41,880 bases of DNA, from assembly GCA_902798685.1 (NCBI GenBank), contig CADBXO010000024.1, positions 1 through 41,880 of the forward strand, written 5' to 3'. The position numbers and the translations under genes were made by a program. The first letter of the stretch is position 1; each line of letters opens with the position of its first letter. Origin of the DNA: an uncultured Bacteroidales bacterium (GTDB lineage Bacteria > Bacteroidota > Bacteroidia > Bacteroidales > Bacteroidaceae). Below the pieces are notes generated by a model. The model made no database searches. It was not told where the DNA came from and worked only from the letters and a program-made list of their open reading frames with translations. Positions 8,597 through 17,962 of the stretch are shown piece by piece.

Positions 8597-10153
8597 TCAA
8601 ATCACAAAGTTTTGGACGGCAGCCAAAATAGAGGCGAAAGCGATACAGGCAAGAGCATTGACAAGGTGGCGGGTACGCTTTTCCTTATACCATTCACAGA
8701 TGAGTATGACGACGGCATAGATGACGAAAATGACCCATCCGCGACGCAGCGAGAGCTCAATCTGGGAATACGGCAGGGCCGATATTCGCGTAAGCAGGAC
8801 GGTCATGGTATCGATAAGCCAGGTGAGTGAGGTTACGGCTAACCCCCTGAGCATAGGGAACCAGCCGATGATCCAAAGCGACATGGAGAGTGACACGATG
8901 ATAAACATGACCGGCACGACAAACAGGTTGGCCAGCATGACGTAGGTGGAGAAGCCTGAGAAATGATACATGACGATGGGAACCGTGCCTATCTGAGCTG
9001 CCAAAGAGAGTACAGACACACGCCATACGTATCGGCCCAGAGGGTTGCGGGGCTCATATACCTCAAGCATGATGGGCGTGATGATGACGATAAACAGGAC
9101 CGCGCTGAAAGAGAGCTGGAAGCTCATGTCAAACAGAGCCGACGGGTTGGCGGCAAGCATGATGATGGCGGCGATTCCAAGTGAATTGAGGGCCGATGTC
9201 TCCCTCTCGAGCGCCCGGCATACGGCTACGATGGAGAACATGATTAGCGTTCTAGTGATGGAGACAGGAACGCCGATGGCGAATGCGTAGGCCCACAGTA
9301 TGCCCATGACCAGGAACTGCCGCAGCCATTCGGCACGACGAAAAAAGAATGCCGGAAAGATAAGATAGAGGAACCAGCACATGATACCCACATGCAGACC
9401 CGACACCGCCAGCACATGGCTCACTCCGGATGTGGAGTAGACCTCACGGAGCTGATCGCTCAAGGCACGTTTCTCACCCAACGATACGGCCGATACCACC
9501 GCCAGGGCATTGCCGTCCAGCCCCCACTCCCGGTACTTGCTGATGACGGCGCGTCGGAAACGTACCGCACGGATACGGAGCCCCTCTGTGCCGTCGGGCG
9601 GAAGGGAGTGCCAGTCCTTGGCCTGCACGCGCAGGGTGCCGGAGATGCCGTGACTGAGCAGATAGGAGGCGTAGTCGAATCCGGCACCCTCACTGGAGGG
9701 TTTGTTGACCTTGCCGTCAAAGACAATCATGCAGCCCGGTTCAAGAGAGGCCGCCGCACTGTCCTTGGGCAGATAGAGATAGATATTATGACCTCCGTAA
9801 ACGCTATCCCTGAGCATCACCTCAAGCCTGTAACTGCGTTCCCTCTCCAACGGATATGAGTTGAGCACGCCATGATAGACAGCATAATGTGAAGGCCACT
9901 CCACCCTGACCCTGTTCATCTGAATGGCGTACGACGAGGCACCGGCAAGCACAAAAGAGAGCGACAGACAATACCCGGAAATACGGGGATGTCTGCCGCT
10001 GAATATCAGTGCGAATAATGCTATCAAAAGGGTTGTGCCGATGAGGCACCAGACCGGCATCTCTGCCCGGGTGTTCTCAATGGTATCCGATATGTATATC
10101 CCTGCTATAAGGGGAATGACCAGCCTTAGAGAGGGCCAGTCCGAAAGTTTCAC
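8597..10153 (-). CDS. ComEC/Rec2-family membrane protein without the beta-lactamase-like domain
   Basis: This 518-residue polytopic inner-membrane protein opens with hydrophobic segments and a DUF4131-like soluble region (about residues 40-170). The ComEC competence core follows, with the signature SGVSHVLAVSGLHVGI, and then a series of membrane helices to the C-terminus. In competent bacteria ComEC forms the channel for incoming single-stranded DNA. Long versions end with a metallo-beta-lactamase-like nuclease domain, which this one lacks, as is common in Bacteroidales. No other competence gene is in the window. It starts 8 nt after the rpe stop. Confidence 0.87.
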   Translation of the reverse strand: MKLSDWPSLRLVIPLIAGIYISDTIENTRAEMPVWCLIGTTLLIALFALIFSGRHPRISGYCLSLSFVLAGASSYAIQMNRVRVEWPSHYAVYHGVLNSYPLERERSYRLEVMLRDSVYGGHNIYLYLPKDSAAASLEPGCMIVFDGKVNKPSSEGAGFDYASYLLSHGISGTLRVQAKDWHSLPPDGTEGLRIRAVRFRRAVISKYREWGLDGNALAVVSAVSLGEKRALSDQLREVYSTSGVSHVLAVSGLHVGIMCWFLYLIFPAFFFRRAEWLRQFLVMGILWAYAFAIGVPVSITRTLIMFSIVAVCRALERETSALNSLGIAAIIMLAANPSALFDMSFQLSFSAVLFIVIITPIMLEVYEPRNPLGRYVWRVSVLSLAAQIGTVPIVMYHFSGFSTYVMLANLFVVPVMFIIVSLSMSLWIIGWFPMLRGLAVTSLTWLIDTMTVLLTRISALPYSQIELSLRRGWVIFVIYAVVILICEWYKEKRTRHLVNALACIAFASILAAVQNFVI

Positions 10154-10161
10154 TTGCTATC

Positions 10162-10812
10162 CTAGAGTTTCTTGAGTTCCGAGATTGCCTTTTCCGGATC
10201 TGGTGCCGAGAAAATGGTGTTGCCCGATACAAGAACGTCAACACCGGCCTTAACCAGACGGGGAGCAGTCTCAAAGGTGACGCCACCATCAACCTCAATG
10301 AGAGCCTTTGAACCGGTCTCATTTATGAGCTGACGCAGCTCCTTAACCTTATCAATTGAGTGCTCGATGAACTTCTGACCGCCGAAACCGGGGTTGACTG
10401 TCATGAGCAGGACCATATCTACATCACGGATCACATCCTTAAGCATGCTTACCGGTGTTGAAGGGTTCAGGGTAACTGCGGCTTTCATGCCACGGTTCTT
10501 AATCTCGAATATGGTGCGGTTGAGATGACGGCATGCCTCAAAATGGACATTGTAAGTAGATACACCCAGTTCCTGGAAGCGGTCCATGAACTTCTCGGGC
10601 TCCACGATCATAAGGTGGAGGTCAAGAGGCTTGGTGCAATACTTTGCCACATATTTCAAAACAGGAAAACCGAACGAAATGTTCGGTACAAATACTCCGT
10701 CCATGATATCAAGATGGAGCATATCCGCCTGACTGCGGTTGATCATCTCAAGGTCCTTGCGCAAGTCACCGAAATCGGCCGACAAAAGCGAGGGGGCTAC
10801 AATTGTGCTCAT
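10162..10812 (-). CDS. rpe: Ribulose-phosphate 3-epimerase
   Basis: This 216-residue TIM-barrel enzyme interconverts ribulose-5-phosphate and xylulose-5-phosphate in the pentose phosphate pathway. Visible motifs are APSLLSADF at the N-terminus, the metal and catalytic segment LHLDIMDGVFVPN, LDLHLMI, VNPGFGGQKF and the second catalytic Asp in EVDGGV. Length and motif order are normal. It heads the minus-strand run that continues into the comEC-like gene. The product also links to the arabinose genes at the other end of the window, whose end product is xylulose-5-phosphate. Confidence 0.95.
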   Translation of the reverse strand: MSTIVAPSLLSADFGDLRKDLEMINRSQADMLHLDIMDGVFVPNISFGFPVLKYVAKYCTKPLDLHLMIVEPEKFMDRFQELGVSTYNVHFEACRHLNRTIFEIKNRGMKAAVTLNPSTPVSMLKDVIRDVDMVLLMTVNPGFGGQKFIEHSIDKVKELRQLINETGSKALIEVDGGVTFETAPRLVKAGVDVLVSGNTIFSAPDPEKAISELKKL

Positions 10813-10852
10813 AGTTCTAAATTAAGAATCGAATCCAACCCGGATTCTGCCA

Positions 10853-10860
10853 CAAAAGTA
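10853..10860 (-). promoter_or_regulatory. Candidate -7 element of the rpe operon, with a leader hairpin
   Basis: Minus-strand TACTTTTG fits TAnnTTTG, 40 nt upstream of the rpe ATG. No clear TTTG lies about 20 nt further up, so support is partial. The predicted 5' end would carry the short inverted repeat GAATCC-aaccc-GGATTC (10831-10847). Confidence 0.35.
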
Positions 10861-10867
10861 GTCATTA

Positions 10868-11011
10868 TTATGCCACATTACACATCTCTGCCGCGAAATT
10901 GCGGAGAAAATCAAGTGTCTTTTGTGCCGGCTCACCGTAGGAACCGCTCCTGACGGCTGCGCGGATAAGGTTTTCAGAAAGATAAGAAGAAGTAGTAGAA
11001 GTCTGATCCAT
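10868..11011 (-). CDS. Small 47-residue protein downstream of an ECF sigma factor
   Basis: This is an unannotated short frame on the minus strand. It has an ATG at 11009-11011, an upstream AAAGGA that could act as a ribosome-binding site, 47 codons and a double TAA stop. The product starts MDQTSTTSSYLSENLIRA, continues VRSGSYGEPAQKTLDF and ends LRNFAAEMCNVA. It is soluble, with a Ser/Thr-rich start and amphipathic helices. Its composition looks like a real protein, unlike the overlapping hydrophobic frame. It begins 99 nt after the ECF sigma stop, so both may share a transcript. I do not recognise the family. A regulator of the adjacent sigma factor is one possibility, since some Bacteroides ECF factors have unusual small partners. 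Confidence 0.55.
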   Translation of the reverse strand: MDQTSTTSSYLSENLIRAAVRSGSYGEPAQKTLDFLRNFAAEMCNVA

Positions 11012-11110
11012 AGGCGTCCTTTGATTTGTTCACCTATAAAACGCAAACCTCTGAAAAATAGTATGTAAGATGGAAAGAATTTTCAGAAAACTTTCCGAAT
11101 CAGCCTTCTG

Positions 11111-11707
11111 TTATACTGCAAGCGACAGTGCTATGCCGTTGTCAACAGACATCTTACGGATGTTGATGAGGGCATAACGCATACGGCCCAGGGCAGTATT
11201 GATGGAAACGCCGGTGATATCGGCTATCTCCTTGAAACTGAGATCCTGATAGTAGCGCATGAAAACGACCTCACGCTGATTGTCGGGAAGAGCATCGACC
11301 AGACGGCGTACGTCACGCAGTGTCTGCTCGTTGATCATTGTATCCTCGACATTGGCCTCGGCCAGACTGGCATCGTTCAGCAGGTCATACTCCTGAGCAT
11401 CGTTGCTGACGGTGTTCTCATTCTTGTCCTGGCGGAAATAGTCAATGATAAGGTTATGAGCAATACGGGTGAGCCATGCACCGAACTTACCGGTACTGGT
11501 GTAACTGCCCTTCTGGAGAGTTACTATAGCTTTTACGAATGTATCCTGGAATATGTCATCAGCAAGATCTCGGTTGCGTACAACAAAATTGATGTACGAA
11601 TACAACTTGTCCTGATAACGTGATAAAAGGGTGTCGAACGCCTTTGTGTTTCCGTCTGTGTACAGAGCTACCAACTGGTCGTCGGTGAGCTGATTTAAAA
11701 TCTGCAT
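11111..11707 (-). CDS. RNA polymerase ECF-type sigma-70 factor
   Basis: This 198-residue alternative sigma factor has two domains. Region 2 carries LYSYINFVVRNRDLADDIFQDTF and WLTRIAHNLIIDYFRQ. Region 4 carries LPDNQREVVFMRYYQDLSFK and the helix-turn-helix IADITGVSINTALGRMRYAL. No membrane anti-sigma gene lies beside it; the only neighbour on its transcript is the 47-residue small protein. A strong consensus promoter with a palindrome between the -33 and -7 elements lies upstream, so transcription may be switched by a regulator. The regulon is unknown. It interrupts the otherwise housekeeping order between fmt and rpe. Confidence 0.92.
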   Translation of the reverse strand: MQILNQLTDDQLVALYTDGNTKAFDTLLSRYQDKLYSYINFVVRNRDLADDIFQDTFVKAIVTLQKGSYTSTGKFGAWLTRIAHNLIIDYFRQDKNENTVSNDAQEYDLLNDASLAEANVEDTMINEQTLRDVRRLVDALPDNQREVVFMRYYQDLSFKEIADITGVSINTALGRMRYALINIRKMSVDNGIALSLAV

Positions 11708-11790
11708 TACTTCTTCTTTACTTGGTTTGTAGGAGTAAAGTTCAGTCTATAGGCAGTTCGTTTTAGTGAATAATTTTGTTATCAACGGGG

Positions 11791-11823
11791 CAAAGATAAT
11801 GTGAATTTTTCTTAATTCACAAA
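11791..11823 (-). promoter_or_regulatory. Promoter of the ECF sigma gene with internal palindrome
   Basis: On the minus strand, the -33 TTTG (11820-11823) and the -7 TATCTTTG (11791-11798) are separated by 21 nt, a close match to the Bacteroides consensus. The spacer contains the inverted repeat GTGAATT-tttctt-AATTCAC (11801-11820), placed as an operator would be. It lacks a U run, so it is unlikely to be the fmt terminator. Confidence 0.6.
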
Positions 11824-11846
11824 CAAAATGTCATTTTTAACACTTC

Positions 11847-12815
11847 CTAGGCGAAATAACAGCCGTCTGAAAGGTCGTTTCCGCACAAAAATGAGCACAC
11901 CGGCATACGCTTTTTTCCGGCCGCCTGGACCTCATCCAGACGTATGGCTCCATCGGCTGTATAAACCTCCAAAACACGTTTTCCGTCACAATGGATAGTA
12001 CCGGGCTTCATTAAGGTATCGGCCGATACGGGGGTAGCTGAATAGATCTTGAAATCCTGCTCACGGCCATCGGCAGAGCGCAGTACGGTCCAAGCTGCGG
12101 GATACGGGGAGAGACCGCGGATAAAGTCATTTACCTTAGCTGTAGGCTGATTCCAGTCTATGCGGCAGGTCTCCTTGAAGATCTTGGGTGCGGGGCGCAG
12201 CTCATCGGCCGGAATGGAATCCTGCGGGATGGGCTTTACGCGGTCAGCGATGATATCATCCAGGGTGCGTACGGTGAGATCGGCCCCCAGTTCCATGAGT
12301 TTGTCATGAACGGTGCCGGCATTGTCTTCCGGTAAGATGGGAATGCTCTCCTTATATATAATATCACCCGTGTCAATCTCATGCTTAAGGAAGAAGGTGG
12401 TCACGCCGGTCTCCTTGTCACCGTTGATGATGGCCCAGTTGATAGGGGCGGCACCGCGGTACTGGGGCAGCAGCGAGCCGTGAAGGTTGAAGGTACCCAG
12501 GCGGGGCATGTTCCAGACAATCTCGGGAAGCATCCGGAATGCCACCACGATCTGCAGGTCAGCCTTGAGGGCAGATAACTCCTCAATGAAAGCGGGATCC
12601 TTGAGACGCTCAGGCTGCAGCACGGGTATGCCCTGCTCTACCGCGTACTTCTTGACAGGACTGCTCTGAAGCACGCTGCCGTGACGGCCCATGGGTTTGT
12701 CGGGCATGGTAACGACACCAACTATATTGTAACCGCCCTCAAAGAGACGGCGCAGGGTGAACTCCGCGAATTCGGGAGTGCCCATGAATACTATTCTGAG
12801 GTCTTTCTTATCCAT
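11847..12815 (-). CDS. fmt: Methionyl-tRNA formyltransferase
   Basis: This 322-residue enzyme formylates the methionine on initiator tRNA, using 10-formyltetrahydrofolate. The N-terminal formyltransferase domain carries RIVFMGTPEFAEF, the folate/catalytic stretch FNLHGSLLPQYRGAAP with the conserved Asn and His, and the Asp region HEIDTGDII. The C-terminal OB-like domain follows from about residue 210. It lies 8 nt downstream of the ClC gene at the end of the long minus-strand run. Confidence 0.95.
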   Translation of the reverse strand: MDKKDLRIVFMGTPEFAEFTLRRLFEGGYNIVGVVTMPDKPMGRHGSVLQSSPVKKYAVEQGIPVLQPERLKDPAFIEELSALKADLQIVVAFRMLPEIVWNMPRLGTFNLHGSLLPQYRGAAPINWAIINGDKETGVTTFFLKHEIDTGDIIYKESIPILPEDNAGTVHDKLMELGADLTVRTLDDIIADRVKPIPQDSIPADELRPAPKIFKETCRIDWNQPTAKVNDFIRGLSPYPAAWTVLRSADGREQDFKIYSATPVSADTLMKPGTIHCDGKRVLEVYTADGAIRLDEVQAAGKKRMPVCSFLCGNDLSDGCYFA

Positions 12816-12823
12816 TTCAAAAA

Positions 12824-14623
12824 TTACTCTTCAGAGAGTTCCAGCAATACGTTACGGTATGAGTTGAAGATCTTGGACTTGGAGACGAATCCCAGGTAAT
12901 GACCCTCCTCATCCTCAACCGGAAGGTTCCACGCACCCGTCTCGTCAAACTTCTTCATGACCGTTTCCATAGGGTCTTTGACCGATAAGCGGGCGGGCGG
13001 CAGTTCCATGAGTTTCTGTACCGTAAAGCGGTGATACAACTCCTGTCGGAACATAATGTTACGGATGCTCTCCATGTTGACCACACCCACCAGGCAGTCG
13101 TTATCATCCACCACCGGGAATAGGTTACGCTTGGAACGCGCGATTATGTTTACCAACTGGCCCAGGTCCATATCGGGGCTCACGCGCAGGAACTCCTTCT
13201 CAATGAGGTTGTCCATGCTCATAAGCAGCAATACCGACTGGTCCTTATGGTGTGTCATGAGCTCACCCTTCTGAGCCAGACGCATGGAGTAGATTGAGTG
13301 CGGCTGGAAGAGCTTGATGGTGAGGTATGACATGATTGAAACCATCATGAGCGGCAGGAACATGGAGTAGCCGCCGGTGAGTTCAGCAATAAGGAACACA
13401 CCTGTAAGCGGAGCGAACATGACTCCCGACATCAGACCGGCCATACCCAGCAGGGCGAAGTTCTGGACAGAGATATCGGCCCCGGGTGAAAGGCGGTTTA
13501 TGATAGTTCCGTAGATGAATCCGGTGAGGCAGCCCAGGAACAGGCTGGGTGCAAAGATACCGCCACAGCCGCCTCCCGCGTTGGTGGCGGTCGAAGCGAA
13601 CACCTTCATGAGCACAACCAGTCCCAGATAGAGCAGTATTTTACCGCCGTAGAACAGCGATCCCTCCATTACCTTCTCGGGGTTCTCATTCACATTGAGC
13701 AGCATGCCGATGGTGTCATAACCCTCACCGAACAGTGACGGAAAGAGGAATATGAGTATACTCAGCACGATGGCGCCAAGAACGAACTTGACCCAGGGAT
13801 TGGTAAACTTCTTGAACCAGGTCTCGAACCAGTGCATGGTCTGCGAGAAATAGAGCGAAACCAGTCCGCAGGCAATACCCAGAAGCAAGGCGTGCGGTAT
13901 TCGGCTCAGGTCGAATCCGTGCTCCGAGACAAAGTGGAACATGGAATCGGTCCCGGTAAATACATATGAGATTGTGGCGGCGGTGACCGATGATACCAAC
14001 AGCGGCAGCAGCGATCCCATGCTCAGGTCAAACATAAGCACCTCAAGCACAAAGACCAGACCCGCGATAGGAGCCTTGAAGATACCGGCAATGGCACCTG
14101 CCGAACCGCAGCCCACCAGCAGCATCAGCGTGCGGTGCTCCATCTTGAACATACGTCCTATGTTGGAGCCGATGGCCGATCCGGTAAGCACGATAGGAGA
14201 CTCGGCACCGACAGATCCACCCATACCGATGGTGATGGCACTGGCAATGACCGATGAGTACATGTTGTGCGGCTTGATACGTCCGTTCTTCTTGGAGAGT
14301 GCATAAAGTATCTTGGTGACACCGTGGCCGATGTCATCGCGGACGATATAACGGATAAAGAGACCGGACAGGAGGATACCTATGACCGGATAGAGCAGAA
14401 GGCTGTAGTTCTCATGACTGATAATGAGATGACCTGAGATAAAGCCGTGAATGACTGAAATCAGGTACTTGAGCACCAATGCGGCAAACGCGGTGAACAC
14501 GCCCACCACCAGACTGAGCAGCAGGATGAACTGACGCTCGCTGATATGATCCTTGCGCCACAGGTTGAACTTGTTGAGCAGGGACTCAGTCTGTCTTTCT
14601 ATTTCATCAGTTTTCTCTTTCAT
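12824..14623 (-). CDS. ClC-family chloride channel or H+/Cl- exchanger with C-terminal CBS pair
   Basis: This 599-residue inner-membrane protein has a ClC core (about residues 30-430) followed by two CBS domains (about 460-590), which in this family often bind nucleotides. The anion-path motifs are GAESP (139-143, with the gating Glu141) and GGIFAPSLFLG. The GSGIP motif that supplies the inner-gate serine in E. coli ClC-ec1 appears as GHGVT (99-103) here, a variant seen in other bacterial CBS-containing ClCs. Whether it exchanges or conducts cannot be told from the sequence. Its ATG overlaps the tsaC stop by 1 nt, so the two are translationally coupled. Confidence 0.92.
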   Translation of the reverse strand: MKEKTDEIERQTESLLNKFNLWRKDHISERQFILLLSLVVGVFTAFAALVLKYLISVIHGFISGHLIISHENYSLLLYPVIGILLSGLFIRYIVRDDIGHGVTKILYALSKKNGRIKPHNMYSSVIASAITIGMGGSVGAESPIVLTGSAIGSNIGRMFKMEHRTLMLLVGCGSAGAIAGIFKAPIAGLVFVLEVLMFDLSMGSLLPLLVSSVTAATISYVFTGTDSMFHFVSEHGFDLSRIPHALLLGIACGLVSLYFSQTMHWFETWFKKFTNPWVKFVLGAIVLSILIFLFPSLFGEGYDTIGMLLNVNENPEKVMEGSLFYGGKILLYLGLVVLMKVFASTATNAGGGCGGIFAPSLFLGCLTGFIYGTIINRLSPGADISVQNFALLGMAGLMSGVMFAPLTGVFLIAELTGGYSMFLPLMMVSIMSYLTIKLFQPHSIYSMRLAQKGELMTHHKDQSVLLLMSMDNLIEKEFLRVSPDMDLGQLVNIIARSKRNLFPVVDDNDCLVGVVNMESIRNIMFRQELYHRFTVQKLMELPPARLSVKDPMETVMKKFDETGAWNLPVEDEEGHYLGFVSKSKIFNSYRNVLLELSEE

Positions 14624-15195
14624 TACTCTCTGATTACTTTAACCAATCCGCCCGAACCCAGTTTGATTATGCCCGATGCAACCGAACGGGTCTGCTCGGC
14701 CTGGCGGTATTCAACAATATAATCCACTCCGGCACGGATCTCATCAGAAATCTCGCTGAAGTTGGCCGGCGAAGGCTGACCGCTGATATTGGCCGATGTC
14801 GACACCACTGCCCCACCCATGCGGCGGCAGAGCTCCTGCGAAAACTCCTCCTTAGTGACACGGATACCCGCGCTGCCATCCTCGGCAATAAGCTCGGGAG
14901 CCATATGGCGCACGTTGTCATAGATGATGGTAAGAGGCTTCTCGGCCAGATCCATCAAGTCATACGCCACGTCGGGGATATCGGGCACATAATAGCCCAG
15001 TTTGGCATCGGAGTCAATGAGCGACAGCATGGACTTGCTGTCAGAGCGAAGCTTGAGTTCAAAGATACGGCGTACGGCAGCCGAGTTGGAGGCATCGCAC
15101 CCTATCCCCCAGATGGTATCGGTGGGATAAAGGATGATACCGCCTTCACGCATCACCTGCACTGCACGCTTGACATCTTCAATGTACTCTTTCAT
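14623..15195 (-). CDS. tsaC: L-threonylcarbamoyladenylate synthase (YrdC/Sua5 family)
   Basis: This 190-residue cytoplasmic enzyme makes threonylcarbamoyl-AMP, the first intermediate of the t6A modification at position 37 of ANN-decoding tRNAs. The YrdC fold is marked by GGIILYPTDTIWGIGCDA, the basic KLRSDSKSM segment (a KxR-S/TK-type motif) and VVSTSANISGQPSP. The short form without a Sua5 domain is the usual bacterial length. Its ATG overlaps the RF3 stop as ATGA, and its stop overlaps the ClC start, so three genes are read as one coupled unit. The neighbours act in translation: RF3 and Fmt. Confidence 0.92.
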   Translation of the reverse strand: MKEYIEDVKRAVQVMREGGIILYPTDTIWGIGCDASNSAAVRRIFELKLRSDSKSMLSLIDSDAKLGYYVPDIPDVAYDLMDLAEKPLTIIYDNVRHMAPELIAEDGSAGIRVTKEEFSQELCRRMGGAVVSTSANISGQPSPANFSEISDEIRAGVDYIVEYRQAEQTRSVASGIIKLGSGGLVKVIRE

Positions 15196-16763
15196 CAGAA
15201 CTCACTTGTAAAGTGGAACTTAATATGCTTAAAGTCTATCTGGGCCATCTGCAGCACATAGCCGCTATCGGCCAGGAACACGTCACGGCCCTCCATATCG
15301 GTAGCCATGAACTGGTACTTGCGTTTCTTGAATGCCTCCAGTTCAGCCTCATCGTCACTCTCAATCCAGCAGGCCTTGTAAAGGCTTGCGGGCTCCCAGC
15401 GGCACAGAGCATTGTACTCATGCTCCAGACGGTACTGGATAACCTCGAACTGAAGCTGACCGACTGTGCCGATAAGCTTGCGGCCGTTGAACTGGTTGAT
15501 GAACATCTGAGCCACGCCCTCACCCATCAGCTGGTCAATACCCTTGGCAAGCTGCTTGGCGCGCATGGGATCAGCGTTCTCAATATACTTGAACATCTCG
15601 GGCGAGAAGCTGGGCAGACCCTTGAAATGGAGCTTCTCACCCTGAGTGAGCGTATCACCGATCTTGAAGTTTCCTGTATCCGGAAGGCCGATGATATCGC
15701 CCGGCCATGCCTCCTCGATGGTGCTCTTGCGCTGCGCCATGAACTGGGTGGGCGAAGAGAATCGGAAGGTCTTGTCCAACCTTACATGATAGTAAGGCTC
15801 GTTACGCTGGAACTTACCCGAGCAGACCTTGCAGAATGCTACCGATGAGCGGTGATTAGGGTCGATATTGGCCGTAATCTTGAAGATGAATCCGGTGAAC
15901 TTGTTGTCCTCGGGTTCCACCATACGCTCCAGCGCCTGTGTGGGACGCGGACTGGGTGCAATCTGCACAAAACAGTTGAGCAGCTCCTGCACGCCGAAGT
16001 TGTTCAGGGCCGAACCGAAGAATACCGGTGCCAGCTCACCGCTCAGATACTGGCTGCGGTCAAACGGCTCGTAAACACCGTCTATCAGTTCCAAATCGGA
16101 ACGCAGCTTGGCAGCCTCGCGCTCACCTACGTGAGCCTCAAGGTCGGCGCTGTTTATATCGACCTCTACCTTCTCAGTCACCTTCTGCTTATCAGGTGTG
16201 AAAAGGTCAAGTTTCTGCTCGTATATGTTATACACACCCTTGAAACGGGCGCCCTTCTCAATAGGCCAGCTCAGGGGGCGTACGTGAATCTGGAGTTCCT
16301 CTTCAAGCTCGTCAAGCAGGTCAAAGGGGTCATTACCCTCACGGTCCAGCTTGTTCACGAACACAATCACCGGAGTCTTGCGCATACGGCACACCTCCAT
16401 GAGGCGGCGCGTCTGCAGCTCGACACCCTTGGCACTGTCAATCACGATGATGACACTGTCAACGGCAGTCAGCGTACGGAACGTATCCTCGGCAAAATCC
16501 TGGTGACCCGGGGTATCCAGAATATTTATCTTGTAACCTTCATAATCAAACTCCATTACCGATGTGGTAACCGAGATTCCACGCTGTTTCTCAATGTCCA
16601 TCCAGTCCGATGTGGCTGTCTTGCGGATCTTGTTGGACTTTACGGCGCCGGCAACCTGTATCTGGCCGCCGAACAGCAGGAATTTTTCAGTAAGTGTGGT
16701 CTTACCGGCATCAGGGTGCGATACTATCGCAAATGTTCTTCGTCTGTTAATCTCTTCAATCAT
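15195..16763 (-). CDS. prfC: Peptide chain release factor 3 (RF3)
   Basis: This 522-residue translational GTPase recycles RF1/RF2 from the ribosome after termination. The P-loop is SHPDAGKTT, switch I contains [11 protein letters not shown], switch II is DTPGHQDF with the catalytic His intact, and the guanine motif is NKLD. The C-terminal part carries the RF3-type domain II and III. The intact catalytic residues contrast with the defective EF-G paralogue elsewhere in the window. It starts 4 nt after the DUF4924 stop. Confidence 0.95.
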   Translation of the reverse strand: MIEEINRRRTFAIVSHPDAGKTTLTEKFLLFGGQIQVAGAVKSNKIRKTATSDWMDIEKQRGISVTTSVMEFDYEGYKINILDTPGHQDFAEDTFRTLTAVDSVIIVIDSAKGVELQTRRLMEVCRMRKTPVIVFVNKLDREGNDPFDLLDELEEELQIHVRPLSWPIEKGARFKGVYNIYEQKLDLFTPDKQKVTEKVEVDINSADLEAHVGEREAAKLRSDLELIDGVYEPFDRSQYLSGELAPVFFGSALNNFGVQELLNCFVQIAPSPRPTQALERMVEPEDNKFTGFIFKITANIDPNHRSSVAFCKVCSGKFQRNEPYYHVRLDKTFRFSSPTQFMAQRKSTIEEAWPGDIIGLPDTGNFKIGDTLTQGEKLHFKGLPSFSPEMFKYIENADPMRAKQLAKGIDQLMGEGVAQMFINQFNGRKLIGTVGQLQFEVIQYRLEHEYNALCRWEPASLYKACWIESDDEAELEAFKKRKYQFMATDMEGRDVFLADSGYVLQMAQIDFKHIKFHFTSEF

Positions 16764-16767
16764 AATA

Positions 16768-17313
16768 TTACTCTAAATCCAAAGTGCCCTCCTTATCCTC
16801 ACGGTAGAGCACTGCCAGCTTTCCTATGAAAGCCGATACTGCCTTCACGGCCTGTGCGGTTGACGTGCTGACCTCCTTACCCTGTACACGGAGCAGCCAT
16901 ACTCCATAGAGCATATTGAAACAGTCACGCAACTCGTCATTCTCAGTACTGTGGTTCTTGGCGCGAAACTCAACGATGAACGGCAGAGCCTTGTAGTACA
17001 TATCCCTGTACTCAGGCTGCTTGTGTGAATTGAGCAGACGTGTATGGAGATCCTCCAGCAGTACCAGAACGTTCTCATTGATCTGGAGATGGCCCTGGGT
17101 TACCTTACCCTCGGTACGCATCATCTCAATCAGGTCATCATACCACTGCTTCCACTCACGGCACTCAGCGTCGCTGCGTCCGCTGACCTTGATGACGGCA
17201 TCATAAAGCCTGTCACTGTCAAGTCCTGCAGCACGTATCATATCCTCAACCTGCCACATGTAAAGCAGGTACTCGGCTATATTCTTCTCTCTAAGTTCTT
17301 TCTGAACAAACAT
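16768..17313 (-). CDS. DUF4924 family protein
   Basis: This 181-residue soluble, mostly helical protein has no signal peptide or membrane segment and is rich in charged residues. It begins [20 protein letters not shown] and matches the Bacteroidota family DUF4924, which commonly lies beside the RF3 gene. No catalytic motif is visible. Start and stop lie within 1-4 nt of the neighbours, so it is co-transcribed with the LysE-type exporter and RF3. The function is unknown. Confidence 0.8.
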   Translation of the reverse strand: MFVQKELREKNIAEYLLYMWQVEDMIRAAGLDSDRLYDAVIKVSGRSDAECREWKQWYDDLIEMMRTEGKVTQGHLQINENVLVLLEDLHTRLLNSHKQPEYRDMYYKALPFIVEFRAKNHSTENDELRDCFNMLYGVWLLRVQGKEVSTSTAQAVKAVSAFIGKLAVLYREDKEGTLDLE

Positions 17314-17314
17314 C

Positions 17315-17962
17315 TTACAGTTTCAAAAGTATTGAAGTGCACCACGCTACGGCGGCCACTATCAGTATGGTTCCCAGCACCCTGTTGATTATCCAAAGTC
17401 CGCGCAAATCAAAGCGGTTACGCAGTTTGTTGATCAGGGTTGACAGGGTAAGCCACCAGCAAACATCGCCCATAAGGACAAACAGGTATGTCTGCATCTT
17501 CATCGTCGTATCGAAGTCATCGACCGGGAGTGAGAAGAACGCAAACAGTCCCATGTAAAAAAAGACCACCAAAGGATTCACCACAGCCACCAGAGTTCCC
17601 GTGACCAAAAGCTGCCACAGAGAATCCTTCTTGACCTTTACCTCCTTTGATGCCGCAAGGGGGTTATTCCTTACGGTCGTGATGCCGAATATAAGCAGCA
17701 GGGCGCATCCCAGCAGTTTGACCACCAATGCTATCGTAGGATCCTCGAGATACCCCAGAACCAACGACAGGCACATCATAGTAATCATGATATACACAGC
17801 ATCACTTATTGACACTCCAAGGCCGGTAAGAAATCCTTTCCACCGGCCCTTGTTGAGTGTTCTCTGTATGACAAGCACCCCCGACGGTCCCGTCGGGGCT
17901 GCTGCCAGAAATCCTATAGCCATGCCTTTGAGGATTAGCTCAAAGGCCGAAATATCAATCAT
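17315..17962 (-). CDS. LysE/RhtB-family small-molecule exporter
   Basis: This inner-membrane protein of about 215 residues has around six helices. The N-terminal signature, with GMAIGFLAAAPTGPSGVLVI followed by a basic loop (RTLNKGRWKGFLTGLG), is typical of the LysE/RhtB superfamily, which exports amino acids and related metabolites. I chose the ATG at 17962 (MIDISAFE). The frame is open to 17992, but that start would add a hydrophilic extension and a longer overlap with the DUF5723 gene. With 17962 the overlap is 8 nt. The substrate is unknown. Confidence 0.8.
   Translation of the reverse strand: MIDISAFELILKGMAIGFLAAAPTGPSGVLVIQRTLNKGRWKGFLTGLGVSISDAVYIMITMMCLSLVLGYLEDPTIALVVKLLGCALLLIFGITTVRNNPLAASKEVKVKKDSLWQLLVTGTLVAVVNPLVVFFYMGLFAFFSLPVDDFDTTMKMQTYLFVLMGDVCWWLTLSTLINKLRNRFDLRGLWIINRVLGTILIVAAVAWCTSILLKL

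Noticed and set aside
10822-11046. A 74-codon minus-strand frame with a leucine-rich, signal-like start.
   Set aside because: It overlaps the 47-residue frame in another phase; the hydrophobic run arises from CTTCTACTAC-type repeats that encode Ser/Thr in the better frame, which also has the ribosome-binding site and double stop.
11801-11820. Palindrome considered as the fmt terminator.
   Set aside because: The stem is short and AT-rich, no U run follows on the minus strand, and it falls between promoter elements of the next gene.
15852-16829. A 325-codon open frame on the plus strand opposite the RF3 gene.
   Set aside because: It lies wholly antisense to a well-supported RF3 with intact GTPase motifs; its translation has no recognisable domain and reflects GC-biased third positions of RF3.
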